Assembly: GCA_025618425.1 (NCBI GenBank)
Contig: CM046848.1
Location: 23,339,955-23,403,954, forward strand
Reading direction: 5' to 3'
Source: Heliocidaris tuberculata
Taxonomy: Eukaryota > Echinodermata > Echinoidea > Camarodonta > Echinometridae
DNA: 64,000 nt
The notes under the pieces are model-generated. The model worked only from the letters and a program-made list of their open reading frames with translations, made no database searches and was not told where the DNA came from. The first letter of the stretch is position 1. Every line of letters starts with the position of its first letter. Positions 1-10,125 of the stretch are shown here, piece by piece. The position numbers and the translations under genes are program-made.

Positions 1-864
1 TGCCAGTTTCTGTGATTCTTCATCTTTGGGCTGTGTCTTGAAGTAAGACCTCAGTATCTGTGATGTCTGTTCCCTCATGGTCACTATGCCCTGGAGACCT
101 TCTTCTTCAGAAATATGAACATTTTCTCCATAATGTTCCATCAATTTTTGCTTGAGGTACTGATTTCCAAATGGTACAGACTCTGTATTTGTCAGAAACT
201 CCTTCATTTTCTCTCGCAAATATGACACTGTCAACTCTTCTTCACAATTATCCTCAAGGTAGGTGCAAACTTTCATGAATGCCTGCTCCTGATCATTGTC
301 GATGGGTCGCCCATGCTTTCTTCGCTTCATCTCTGTGCCATCCCGGTACTGTAGTGGTTTGCAACGTCCAGTGCGGAAATTAACACTGCAGGAGTGGTGG
401 TAGACACAATCTGCTGCATGTAGATCACAGGCATAATACTCGATCCTACCTTTCACAGTGAGTGCCCATTCATCTGAACGACTGTCACAACACTCCAGAA
501 TGGCCTTCACGAAAGCATCAGTTTTTACGAAACTATATCCTTCAGTTTTTTGTGATACAGGAGTTCCACAGAAAAGGCAATCTGTTTGGCTGTTAAATGG
601 TCCAGCTGATATTCTGGCACTTCGCTTTGCAGGTTCACTTTTATTTTCTTGCTTGTTCGAGATATCTTTAGGATTGATGTAACGCTTTCGACATTTTGCA
701 TGTACTTGTTCGCCACACAAAATGAGTAAGTCATCCCCTCTTCGCTCACTGGCACGGTTGATTCCATCAGCTCCCTTCTGACGAAGTTGGACCACATCAG
801 AAGTATCACCTATGTCTTCTTTGCAGATTGGGCACTTCTCTTGCGTTATGATGCTAGCACTCAT
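1..864 (-). CDS. Uncharacterised Cys-rich protein, N-terminal 288 residues (runs off window)
   Basis: On the minus strand an uninterrupted frame runs from an ATG at 862-864 to base 1, 288 codons with no stop, so the C-terminus lies outside the window. Just upstream is a splice-acceptor-like sequence (T-rich tract then AATTCATAG, ending near 878), so the ATG may lie in a second exon. The protein opens with a CPIC pair near residue 11, then a segment with GADGINRASERRGDD and VHAKCRKRYINP, a second pair CLFCG near residue 96, and a Cys/His cluster (CDLHAADCVYHHSC) near residue 145. This pattern suggests zinc binding. I do not recognise the family; it resembles multicopy uncharacterised proteins of marine invertebrates that may be transposon-linked, which is an impression only. 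The rest is charged and helical-looking. Confidence 0.7.
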   Translation of the reverse strand, partial: MSASIITQEKCPICKEDIGDTSDVVQLRQKGADGINRASERRGDDLLILCGEQVHAKCRKRYINPKDISNKQENKSEPAKRSARISAGPFNSQTDCLFCGTPVSQKTEGYSFVKTDAFVKAILECCDSRSDEWALTVKGRIEYYACDLHAADCVYHHSCSVNFRTGRCKPLQYRDGTEMKRRKHGRPIDNDQEQAFMKVCTYLEDNCEEELTVSYLREKMKEFLTNTESVPFGNQYLKQKLMEHYGENVHISEEEGLQGIVTMREQTSQILRSYFKTQPKDEESQKLA

Positions 865-1989
865 GGTCAGGCCTATGAATTAAAAAAAAAATAATAAAAG
901 ATAGAAAAAACAAAGAAACAAAAGTAAACGAAATACACTGATGATTTTAGCCAAATTACAATATTTGATATTTCATATCTTGCAAAAAAAAAAAATTAAA
1001 TATAAAAAAATTGCATGTCTTGAGCATAGTAGGGCATTTCCGAGCTATAAAAAATAATCCAAAAAAAAAAAATCAAATTTACATATTTGACAATATTTCA
1101 TACTTAGGAAGTTTTAGTATCTTTCGGTAACTGTACTTGCTTAGATTTTGACAAGTGCAAACTTAATCTGCTTCTTTTGGGAAACCTGATTTGCTTTCAA
1201 TCAATAAATGCTTTGTTTCCTATGACCTGAATTTACTGCCACTGAAAAAAAAACACAAATTCATTTTCTGGAGGTTGAATAGCATTTTTAATGTAGACCT
1301 GCATTGAGTAAACATCACTGTATGAAAAAAGACTTAATGATTATATAAACAGTAATCCTAATTATCAATTTATTAGTTTGATGAACACTGATATTGACAT
1401 CTTTAATTCAACATAATTAATACTTATTATACATATTTCGTTGTATCTGGTTGGGGTAATGTTTTATTTATGTAATATTCAAGCTTTGTACATACCTTTA
1501 TAATGTATATCTCTCTCTGAACTCTTCTTTTTGTCTATAGGCTGTTGACCTCTTCCTTAATCAATTGTTTGAAGTCAGTGAGATGTACGTGCCTGTAGCG
1601 TATAATATGAATAATTTAAATTCAAAATTTATGCACATTGAAGTCATGCATTCCCAAAACAAATCATATAATCACAATCCCTCCCTAGACCCCTACTAGT
1701 GTAGGCACTGTATTTACTGATAGATAATGTTACAAAATTAATTACAATTTTATTTTCATTTTATTTATTTATTAATTCATTGATTTAAATATTTATTTAG
1801 TTATTTTTATTTGGTCTGATCTGTAACAAATGTACATCCTAAGGTTTTTTTAAAATAATTTTAATGAAACTGTTATAATGATCTACTAGCCATATTTTGT
1901 TTACCATCACAGACTTCACAATTGGAGTCTTTGGAATTCTCATACCCTTAAAAAAAGCATGAAATAAACATGAACAAATCAGTGAATAA
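865..1989. other. AT-rich non-coding stretch
   Basis: No exon or structured repeat was seen here. The sequence is AT-rich with A-runs near 880-1070. Confidence 0.5.
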
Positions 1990-3340
1990 AACAAATCCAG
2001 GCCATATCCCAGGTCGAAAATCCCATAGAGACCCATAGAAAACCAATAGGAAATTCCTAATGTTTTCTGTTGGTTTTGTTGGTTTCTATTGGTTTCCTAT
2101 AGGAACCCATAGAAGTTCCATATGAAGCACAGCTGTTCAAATGTGCACCCATAAAAACCCATAAAACCCATAGAAAATCCAGTAAAGCCCATTCAATAAT
2201 TCAAGGGTGCCATGCAGCTATCCTGTTGGTCCTATATTGGTTTCTATTGGATTCCTATTGGATCCCATACACCAATCCAATGATGAAACCAATAGATTCT
2301 ATAGAAAGTATACGTCCTATTGGGTTTTTGTTATTTCTATTGGTTTCTATTGGTCCTATTGGTTTTTGGATGTTTCCATTGGTTTCTTTTGGTTTCTATT
2401 GGTTTCTATAGTAGGTCCTAATCAATCATGAATATTCATGAATGACAATAATCTAAAATTTGAAAACTAGTGGAAATAGATAAAATACATTTAGATTTTA
2501 AGAGTTCATGCTAGGATTAAGCTTTGAACTGTGATAGAAATTGTACTTACATGTACATTAATCGTTGTAATGTTGTACACAATTTCAAGAGGCATTTTCA
2601 CATTTCAATAATAAAAGTGTAATCTAGTTTTAATAATAAAAATGTAATCTAGTTAGTAACCATTTTTGTTAAAGCACTACAACTATGTCCCTATATATAA
2701 TGAATGTGATACAATTGCTTAGTAGCTAGGTATAGGATATAGGATGTAGGATGTAGGTTATAGGATTATAGGAGTAGGAATATAGGAGTAGGATAGGGTT
2801 AATTAATGTCACATGATTGTTCCTGTAGACACCCACAGCATTGCCAGCATTTCTTCTTATATTAATCTTATAAATTATTAATTTCTTATTGGTCCTATAG
2901 ACACCTTTAGGATTTTCTATAGGTCCTATAGAAACCAGCAGGATTTCTTATTGGTCCTATAGAAACCTAGAAGATTATCGGTCCCATAGACACCCATAGG
3001 ATTTCTAAGGGTTACCCATATACCATTTCCATATAGTAACCTAAAGAAACCTATGGGTCTCTATGGGACCTATAAAACAGAGACCTATGGGTACAGAGAC
3101 CTATATCCTATACCTAGCTAAGCAATTGTATCACATTCATTATATAAAGGGACATAGTTGTAGTGCTTTAAAAAAATGGTTACTAACTAGATTACACTTT
3201 TATTATTAAAACTAGATTACACTTTTATTATTGAAAAGTGAAAATGCCTCTTGACCTATGGGTCTCTATGGGACCTATAAAACAGAGACCTATGGGTCTC
3301 TATGGGACCTATAGAAATTCTGTCTATGGGATTTTGGACC
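1990..3340. repeat. Degenerate CCTATAGAAACC / GGTTTCTATTGGT simple-repeat field
   Basis: Variants of the words CCCATAGAAACC, GGTTTCTATTGGTCC and CTATGGGACCTATA recur many times on both strands. Short open frames such as 2207-2431 come from this repetition and are not genes. The foldback element at 2585-3254 lies inside the field and its loop is made of the same words. Confidence 0.7.
2585..3254. mobile_element. Foldback (MITE-like) element with ~155-bp inverted arms
   Basis: Left arm 2585-2743 and right arm 3100-3254 are near-perfect reverse complements. They begin TCAAGAGGCATTTTCAC and end GTGAAAATGCCTCTTGA, with only a handful of substitutions and small indels. The ~355-bp loop holds CCTATAGAAACC-type repeats. 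No coding capacity is visible. I infer a non-autonomous foldback transposon; the superfamily is not assigned. Confidence 0.75.
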
Positions 3341-3577
3341 TGGACAAATCAGAGTCTAGTTCTGTAGGTTTTGTGATTTTTTTTCTGCCAAAATTCATAA
3401 TTTATAAGGAATAATACATTTTTTAAAATTCTAATCTTTCTCTTCCCTTTCTTTATCATACAGACTACAGACTTTTCAAAATGTCAAGACTGCTTTAGAA
3501 AATTACAATCACTTTTAGTCATATCTACTGAAAGAACAGACTGAATATCTTAACTGTTAAAAACAGATCACAGTTGG

Positions 3578-4053
3578 ACCTAACTCCAGGGAGCTCCAAG
3601 TACAAATAACTGAAGTCTTCCTCGCCCATTAGTTTGGTCGGTTGCATCACTTAATTTCGGCAGGTGAGATGAAAATTTGTACTTAAATTTCAAGAGAATT
3701 ACTGTAACTATCCAGCAGGCACTTTGATTTCACGTTTTGACAATTATTTTGATGAAAAAAAATGGAATTTCCTCGCCGAGCCGATCTTCCCCCGTACTGT
3801 ACCGTCGATTCAAATGACTCGATCGGCTCGGCGAGGAAATTCCATTTTTTCATCGAAATAATCGTCAAATCGTGAAATCAAAGTGCCTGCTGGATAGTTA
3901 CAATCATTGTCTTGAAATGTAAGTACAAATTTTCATCTTACCTGCCGAAATTAAGCGATGCGACCGACCAAACTAATGCCATGGGCTAGGAAGATTTTGG
4001 TTAGTTGTACCTGGGGCTCCAACGCTACGCGTCAAAGCTCCCTGGGGTTAAGT
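3578..4053. mobile_element. Long palindromic foldback element
   Basis: Left arm ~3578-3786 and right arm ~3822-4053 pair along almost their full length. Examples are TTAATTTCGGCAGGT with ACCTGCCGAAATTAA, and ATTTCCTCGCCGAGCCGAT with its complement at 3824-3842. The loop is only ~35 bases. The outer 80 bases of the arms are more diverged, with indels. No ORF was recognised. Confidence 0.75.
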
Positions 4054-4790
4054 TGGACCAGTAATTTTAGTTCTACTCCTAGGTCTAGGCTGCGAGTCTA
4101 TTCTAGAACTGGTCCTCACTCACTACCTCTCATAGACTAACCTTTCATGAATAAAACCATATTCTACTACTGCCCCATCAATTTGGAAAATGTATACCTG
4201 GAAATGTCATTAATCAAACTTTCTGTAAACATATTTTCATTCACACTACTAGCATATACGGTGAAACAGTGAACAACTTCTAGCAGAAAGGTTTAACTAC
4301 ACAAAATGTAATGAGTGGGGCTACAGTATAGATAAACCTACATTTCTGAGCTAAAAGAAAAAAAAAAGTAGACTGTAAAGGTCAAATTCATGCCAATGAT
4401 AACTTCTGATGTAATATTTCCGGAAAATATATATTCATAACTTACCACAAGGCATAATTTGCCACCAAATCATGGATACATGTTCATTCTTCCACGATCT
4501 AATGTAGATGTTGACCTACTGCACTCAGTAGCTGAGCTGAGATGAACAGAATTTCTCATCATTGTCTTGTGAGGGCGCTTGTCTTGCATTGCAATTTCAT
4601 GTGAAATCTTTCATATAATTTCATTTAAAAATCATTTTAAAAAAAAGAAGATCAATACATACATTTTAAACACTTGTATTATAGTAACTATATTTTTTTC
4701 TATCGAATTGTACTTTTTAAAGGCAATTTTAACATAAACTTTTCAAAAAATATCATAATTCTTGAGAGGATAGCAGAAATTTTATTTCAT

Positions 4791-4983
4791 AATTTGCATA
4801 AAATATGCAAATTAGAAGGATTGTCATTGTAATTTTAATCATTTTTGCTGTCCATTTTGTATCTGTTCACTTTAAAGAAAGTCTCTGTGAATTAAGATGT
4901 ATGTTTTGATGGAAAATTGTCTAAAATCTTAATTTTTCTTCATGTCATTTTCAAGGACCTAATTTGCATAATTTATGCAAATT
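4791..4983. repeat. Two octamer-containing perfect palindromes
   Basis: 4791-4813 reads AATTTGCATA-aaa-TATGCAAATT and 4961-4983 reads AATTTGCATAA-t-TTATGCAAATT. Each is a perfect hairpin with the octamer ATGCAAAT (or its complement) on both arms. They probably belong to a dispersed repeat; no function can be claimed from sequence. Confidence 0.5.
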
Positions 4984-5147
4984 TTATGCCTTTCCCATGG
5001 TCAGATTTTGGTAGACTTTTAGTATGTGATTAAGCACATCAAATACTACAAAAATCAACTTAAAAACCTTTTGTTGCAATTTTTTGGGGTCAAACCACAA
5101 ATGCACTCCACTACTAAGCTGTATGTATGATTGAATATTTTCTTTAG

Positions 5148-5370
5148 AGAAAATGGAAATTAATGATTTTGGGGGTTCAGGACAATTGGGAGAGGAGCTC
5201 GCAACTTACGTAACGGAGTTGCCACTTTGTATTTGATTGATTACAACTTTAAAAATGCTTAACTTTCTTATCTCTTGTCAGATTTTGCTCAAACTTTCAA
5301 CAATCTGTTTCTCTAATTTTTATTCTTTTATTCAATTCCACTTAATACCAGGGTGGACTTTCCCTTTAAG
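5148..5370 (-). repeat. Dispersed repeat, copy 1 of 3 (minus orientation)
   Basis: The reverse complement matches segments at 17938-18260 and 47285-47600. All share GGGAAAGTCCACC (or a variant), a GAGCAAAATC..AAGAAA..AGAAAGTT block, and TTGGCAACTCC followed by CTCCTCTCCCA. It has no coding potential and is a family of short interspersed repeats of unknown class. Confidence 0.6.
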
Positions 5371-5394
5371 CACTTCATATTGGGGAGCTGAGCT

Positions 5395-5490
5395 AGAATC
5401 GGGGTAATATATCAGGGTAAAGTGCTTTGATCAGTTGAAACAGCAAAGGCGCTGTATAAATAAAAGTAATTGTTAGTATAATTATTGATG
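5395..5490 (+). mobile_element. 3' tail of a LINE-like element
   Basis: The sequence AAAGTGCTTTGATCAG...GGCGCTGTATAAATAAAAGTAATTGTTAGTATAATTATTGAT resembles the '..GCGCTATATAAATAA + short A/T repeat' ends of L2/CR1-type LINEs. Only the 3' end is present. Confidence 0.4.
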
Positions 5491-5594
5491 ATAATTTTGT
5501 GTTTGGGTCGTTGTGATGGGCACACAATGATTTATTTTATTTCCATTTCTTTCTCTCTCTCCCCCCCCCCCCCCCCCCACTCTCTATACTTTAG

Positions 5595-6047
5595 TGATGA
5601 GAGATGTGAAAGAAAGAGGCAGGGATCTAGACAAGGTGCTTGTGCAATACGTCAAATTTGTGAAGCCTGCCTTCGAGGAGTTCTGTCTTCCGACCAAGAA
5701 ATATGCCGATGTTATCATTCCCAGAGGTGCCGAAAATTCAGGTAAGTTGCTCTGTCTGTAGATTTCTTTGCTGTATTTTTGTCTCTCCTTTGTCCCGTCG
5801 AGGCATAGCCTATTTTCTGGTAAATCTGTTAATATGTTGTACTTCTTTCTTTTTGTTTCAAACAGTTGCCATTAATTTGATTGTCCATCACATACGAGAC
5901 ATTCTCAACGGAGGCATCAAAACAGAATACCAGAACGGCAAAGCCAAGCTCATCGAAGGCCTCTCAACCCCCATGCACACCGCTACACTCATCCCATCCG
6001 GGCCTGCGGGAAGGAAAGTCTCAGAATCAGGAGGGCGCCCCCACTAG
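5595..6047 (+). CDS. UCK (UCK1/UCK2-like): Uridine-cytidine kinase, last two exons
   Basis: Two exons encode the C-terminus of a uridine-cytidine kinase, the pyrimidine-salvage enzyme that phosphorylates uridine and cytidine. Exon 5595-5741 follows a C-run and the acceptor ...ATACTTTAG and ends at G|GTAAGT. It encodes the conserved block with [31 protein letters not shown] and IIPRGAENS. Exon 5866-6047 follows TTTGTTTCAAACAG and encodes [16 protein letters not shown], a variable tail and a terminal SGGRPH, matching the SSRPH end typical of animal UCK1/UCK2. The stop is TAG at 6045-6047. The frame joins in phase across the 124-bp intron (G|TT = Val). The P-loop and substrate-binding exons are not found between 864 and 5595, so they must lie left of the window; that would place the minus-strand gene at 1-864 inside a UCK intron. 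Confidence 0.92.
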
Positions 6048-6520
6048 TCATTGAAGATTAAACCCCGTGCATGCTTTTCTCTGTGTGTGCGCGGTCACTT
6101 TCACGTCAGGGACATTTGCTATCGTTAGAAACAAGGTGGCCGAGTTTGATTGGCTGTTAACTCGAACTCTAACCTGGAGTCAGGGATAGGACGACCTCAC
6201 GACCTTCGAAGAGCACTTCCCATCACGTATTGTATAATATGCTGTTATGCCAGGGATACTGTTGTTCTACCAGATGAGGTGCCGTTGTTTCTAATACATG
6301 AATATTGTGTGTGAGTGTGTGTTTGAATTGAATGCATGCCTGTGTATGTGTGATGATTGACAAAGAAATTGTAAAGAAATGAGTTCTACCTTTTTTGGAA
6401 GGTAAGTGTGTGCATGCATGAAATGTAGTTGTGCTGATCCAGAATGAAATGTGTAACAGCTCCATCTGAATATGCTGTTGAAAATTTTTGAGTTGAAACC
6501 CCATGTTTTTTTTTTCCCAT

Positions 6521-6662
6521 CTGTCACTGTGATAGCCTAACATGTATACTGAGAGCCAGAAGGGTTTTTTTTTTAAAACCCGGACATTAACAATTAGATA
6601 AAGTGTTGATATTCAACACCCTTCTGCCCCATAGCATACATGTTAGGCTATCACAGTGACAG
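6521..6662. mobile_element. Short element with 26-bp perfect inverted ends
   Basis: Bases 6521-6546 (CTGTCACTGTGATAGCCTAA plus CATGTA) are the exact reverse complement of 6637-6662. AGAAGGG and CCCTTCT also pair further in. At 142 bp it is a MITE-like hairpin followed by a G-run. Confidence 0.65.
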
Positions 6663-7214
6663 AAGGGGGGGGGGGGAATTATTCTTTTTAAAGTAAGAAT
6701 TGAGTGCAGAGTGGACTGGAACACATGCTGTTTGGGTTTTCCCAAACATGAAGTGAACTGTAAATTATCTGTGAGGAAATCACGGCAACATACCTGTACC
6801 TGATGACGGCAAATTGAAGCTATCAAGATTCACAGATTGGCTGAAGTATCAAAGGTTGAGGAAAGTTTTCTTTTTTGTGTACAGCAGTTGTCTGAATCAT
6901 GTTACAGCAAGAGATGTAGAGTAGAGAGAGAGGGAAAGAGAGAGAGAAATCAAATAGAGAAAGAGTGGGATATGATCATTAAAACAAAAGGTGCTCATGA
7001 TTATTTTGTAATATAATGTATTCACTTTTTTTTTGTTCTCTTCTAGCTCTATATTTTTAGTTTTTCACTCCAATATAAATCTTTCTGTTCAGAAGGAACA
7101 TCCTTGTCCCATGTCTTACTCTTATGTTTCATTATGCATTTCCTTTTTTCCTCACTTGTAATCTTTTTGCATAAAACCAGGCTCTTGAAATGGTCATGGC
7201 ATGAATTGTGAACA

Positions 7215-7338
7215 GGGGAGCGTTTCATCAAGCGTTTTGTCGGTGATTTTTACCGACAAATTTGCTCTCAGCCAATCAGATGCGAGGATTTCAGGAGCTT
7301 ATAACAGTTGTCGGTAAAAATCACTGACAAAACTGATA
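7215..7338 (-). mobile_element. GTTTCATGAAAC-family hairpin element, copy 1
   Basis: The inner inverted repeat TTGTCGGTGATTTTTACCGACAA / TTGTCGGTAAAAATCACTGACAA flanks the family core CTCTCAGCCAATCAGATGCGAGGATTTCAG. The outer end GGGGAGCGTTTCATCAA is kept on the left only. The same core is found at 14397-14535 and 54516-54650. Confidence 0.6.
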
Positions 7339-7519
7339 TTTTGTCAGTTAGCTGCATTTTATTATTGTTCAATTTTATTCTTCTCATTTTGTGGTGGTGG
7401 GGTGTAGGGAGGGGGCAGGGGCTTTTGCGAAGGGGCGCCAACATTTGCTCCACAGTCCATATCTCGAAAGGTCAAAGGTTAAGGTCAAGGTCATGATTTG
7501 TTTTTTGTTCAGGACAATG

Positions 7520-7580
7520 TGAATATTAGGATTAGGGTGAGGGTTAGGGTTAGGTTTAGGTTTAGGGTTAGGATTAGCAC
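7520..7580 (+). repeat. Interstitial telomere-like (TTAGGG)n tract
   Basis: A run of TTAGGG, GAGGGTTAGGG and TTTAGG units, imperfect, inside AT-rich DNA. It is interstitial and not a chromosome end, because unique sequence lies on both sides. Confidence 0.7.
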
Positions 7581-7978
7581 GGCAAAGTTTGACCGGAGCA
7601 ATTATCGCAGGAGCAAATGTCATACATCCTTTGCCAACCAATGCTACTCTGCCTAATTTTGCGATTGTTTGCTATTAACAATATTTTGGGCTCATATAGT
7701 GAACTTGTTAAAAGAAATTCTGAGATTTCTTTTTATTATCATGCATGGTCTTGAATTTTTACTACAGCTGGCATGTCAGAGTTCAGTAATGGTCCCATAT
7801 TATAATTTTGCAGTCGTGGCTTAAATAACATCACAATGATATTTGTTTAATGTTTCTTCATATTTGTTATTAAAGTAACAATTTGTTTCTTTATATAAAA
7901 GCTTTTTCATCACTTGGCTTGAGACTGGTTAATGGTTTACTAATTTTATATCATGTTAATAGAAGGGGGACTGCACTT

Positions 7979-8296
7979 AAAGTTGCCTTAAATTGAACTT
8001 CCTAAATAGCACCATCTTATAACAGGATTTGGAAAATGTCTGTGCTTCTTATTTTCCCATCATGCACAAGCTTCAGATGTATTAAATTTGCAGGAAACAT
8101 TGTACATTTGTCAGTCAAAACTAATCATTTGAAGAAGAAAAAAGTGCTTATTTTCCAAGCCAGTTGTTAGTTAAAATTCAAAATAAAATGGAACTTATCT
8201 CTAATTATTATAATTTTAATAATGATTATTATAATCTTAATTTAGAAATGACCGTAAGATGGCGCAGTTCAAATTCTACCAGTTTCAGGCAACTTT
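7979..8296. mobile_element. Possible MITE with short terminal inverted repeats
   Basis: It starts AAAGTTGCCT (7979-7988) and ends AGGCAACTTT (8287-8296). Internally AGCACCATCTTA near the left pairs with TAAGATGGCGC near the right, and TTGAACT with AGTTCAA. No ORF is visible. The class is unassigned. Confidence 0.5.
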
Positions 8297-10040
8297 AATT
8301 TGGACACAAACCCATTACCACATGAAATTTAAAGATTTCCTTTGAACATAGCGAACCGACAGGGTCATGCTGTCTGTGGAAGTGCACGTATAATATAACA
8401 GACTTTGTGTTTAATACAAATGACAACTCAGGCAAACTAATACCATCAGAAAAATAATTAGAAGTACACTTATAAGAATGCAAAATTTGATGGTGTGTGT
8501 GTTACGTTAATTACATTACTGTAAAATATGTGTACATGTATGTTTGACAGAAAAGCTTTGTATTAAAAGTTTTGATCGATTGTCATTGATAGTTGATGGT
8601 AGAACGTACTTGTCGTTCTGACATTTTGCATATGTTTTTTCTTTGGAAAAAAGGCTGGTAAGGAATACAAAATATATGTATGTATTTTTATGTACAAATT
8701 AAGCTATTTCCTTTTGAGTATGCAGTTAATGAGAAATACATATGTTTTAAAGAGGTAAGGAGTTTGCATGTACATGTACTAGTAATCCTAGATGTAAAAT
8801 ATTGATTTTGGGGGTTTTGTTTTTTGTAGTTGTGGAAGTAAAATATTGGTATATTATAGTGGTAAATATTTGAGTTCTGAATGTAAACTTAGGAAAACTT
8901 ATCAGTTTGATCAATTGACTGAAATAGTGACCAAACCTGGTGGTTATCAAATTGTTTTTCCATTAATTTTGGGTATTACATGCATTTTTACCTCTTTCTG
9001 ATACCTTATAAGGAGGTCGACAAACTTCAATATGATATGAACAAAGAATATATGACCTATAATACAGGTGTATCACAGAATCTCTTTATTTGGAAGAAAT
9101 AGTCATGGATGAGAGATAGCATATTTTCATAGCCACATCTAATGATTTATGTGATAGAATAGAATGTAATCTCTTTTCTGACTTTGCACTACGCAATGTA
9201 GGTTCTATAAGACATTACATCATTAAACTAAAGTATTATGTTGGACATAATTCTTTACTGACTCATTAAATGAAAGGCATTACTTTTGTATAGGAACTTA
9301 TTTTCATATGATCATGAACTTTGACCTTCCTCGTCACTGAAGTACTACTCCTATTTAAAACGACCTGTCATCTTATTATGTTCATACTAGTTCAAACATT
9401 TTCACTGCATGTCATAATAATAATAAGATAAATTATGTATAAATGCGTTATATGTTGAAAGCTTAACTTTGTTGAATTGGCATGTGGTATGTTAAGAACG
9501 ACAAGACTGTTGTTTTGAAGTTTAATCCTTGAAAAGGAGAGGATGGGATAATTTGTGTAGGCCTGTTCACATTCTCACCCAGTATTAATGCAAAAGTTAT
9601 AATAACATCCTTTGTTGGGATTCACGGCATGATGAAAACATATTTGACAAGGATACATTGTATATCCTTTTCCAATTCTGGTTTTTTTTAAACTCTTCCT
9701 GCATGTGCTTTGACGTAGTAGGAGCTAGAAGTTAATAGGGCAACTTTAAAAATACCTCTTTTTTAAAGTTTTTCATTCATAAATGTAAATTGCAGGTCGT
9801 CCATCACATACTTGACATTAGCGTTAAACTGCCTAAATGGATGTACATGTACAAGTATACAAGTACATACCACCCCCAACATGGCATTATTTTTGTACAC
9901 ATGTGTGTATTTTTATTTGATATGATCAGTTTTTTGAGACTTCTTTTTCTCTTGAATTTTAATTCACTTTTTTGTGTCTGTAGAAATCTCCAAATGCATA
10001 ATTACTTGTGAATATTCAGTCTAGGTGTCTTCATACATAA

Positions 10041-10125
10041 ATATTGTCGCTGGTTTCGTGAACAGACATACGCACATAGGCTTAAGTACAGGAGATACGT
10101 CGGTTCGAGAAACCAGTAACGATAT
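10041..10125. repeat. Short hairpin, ~23-bp arms
   Basis: ATATTGTCGCTGGTTTCGTG (from 10041) pairs with GAGAAACCAGTAACGATAT (ending 10125) with two or three mismatches. It lies in the downstream flank of UCK and could be a small foldback insertion or a UTR structure. Confidence 0.55.

Noticed and set aside
7520..7580. Chromosome end
   Set aside because: TTAGGG-like units are degenerate and flanked by unique sequence on both sides.
10041..10125. tRNA gene suggested by GGTTCGA
   Set aside because: No A box or cloverleaf; the sequence is a simple hairpin.
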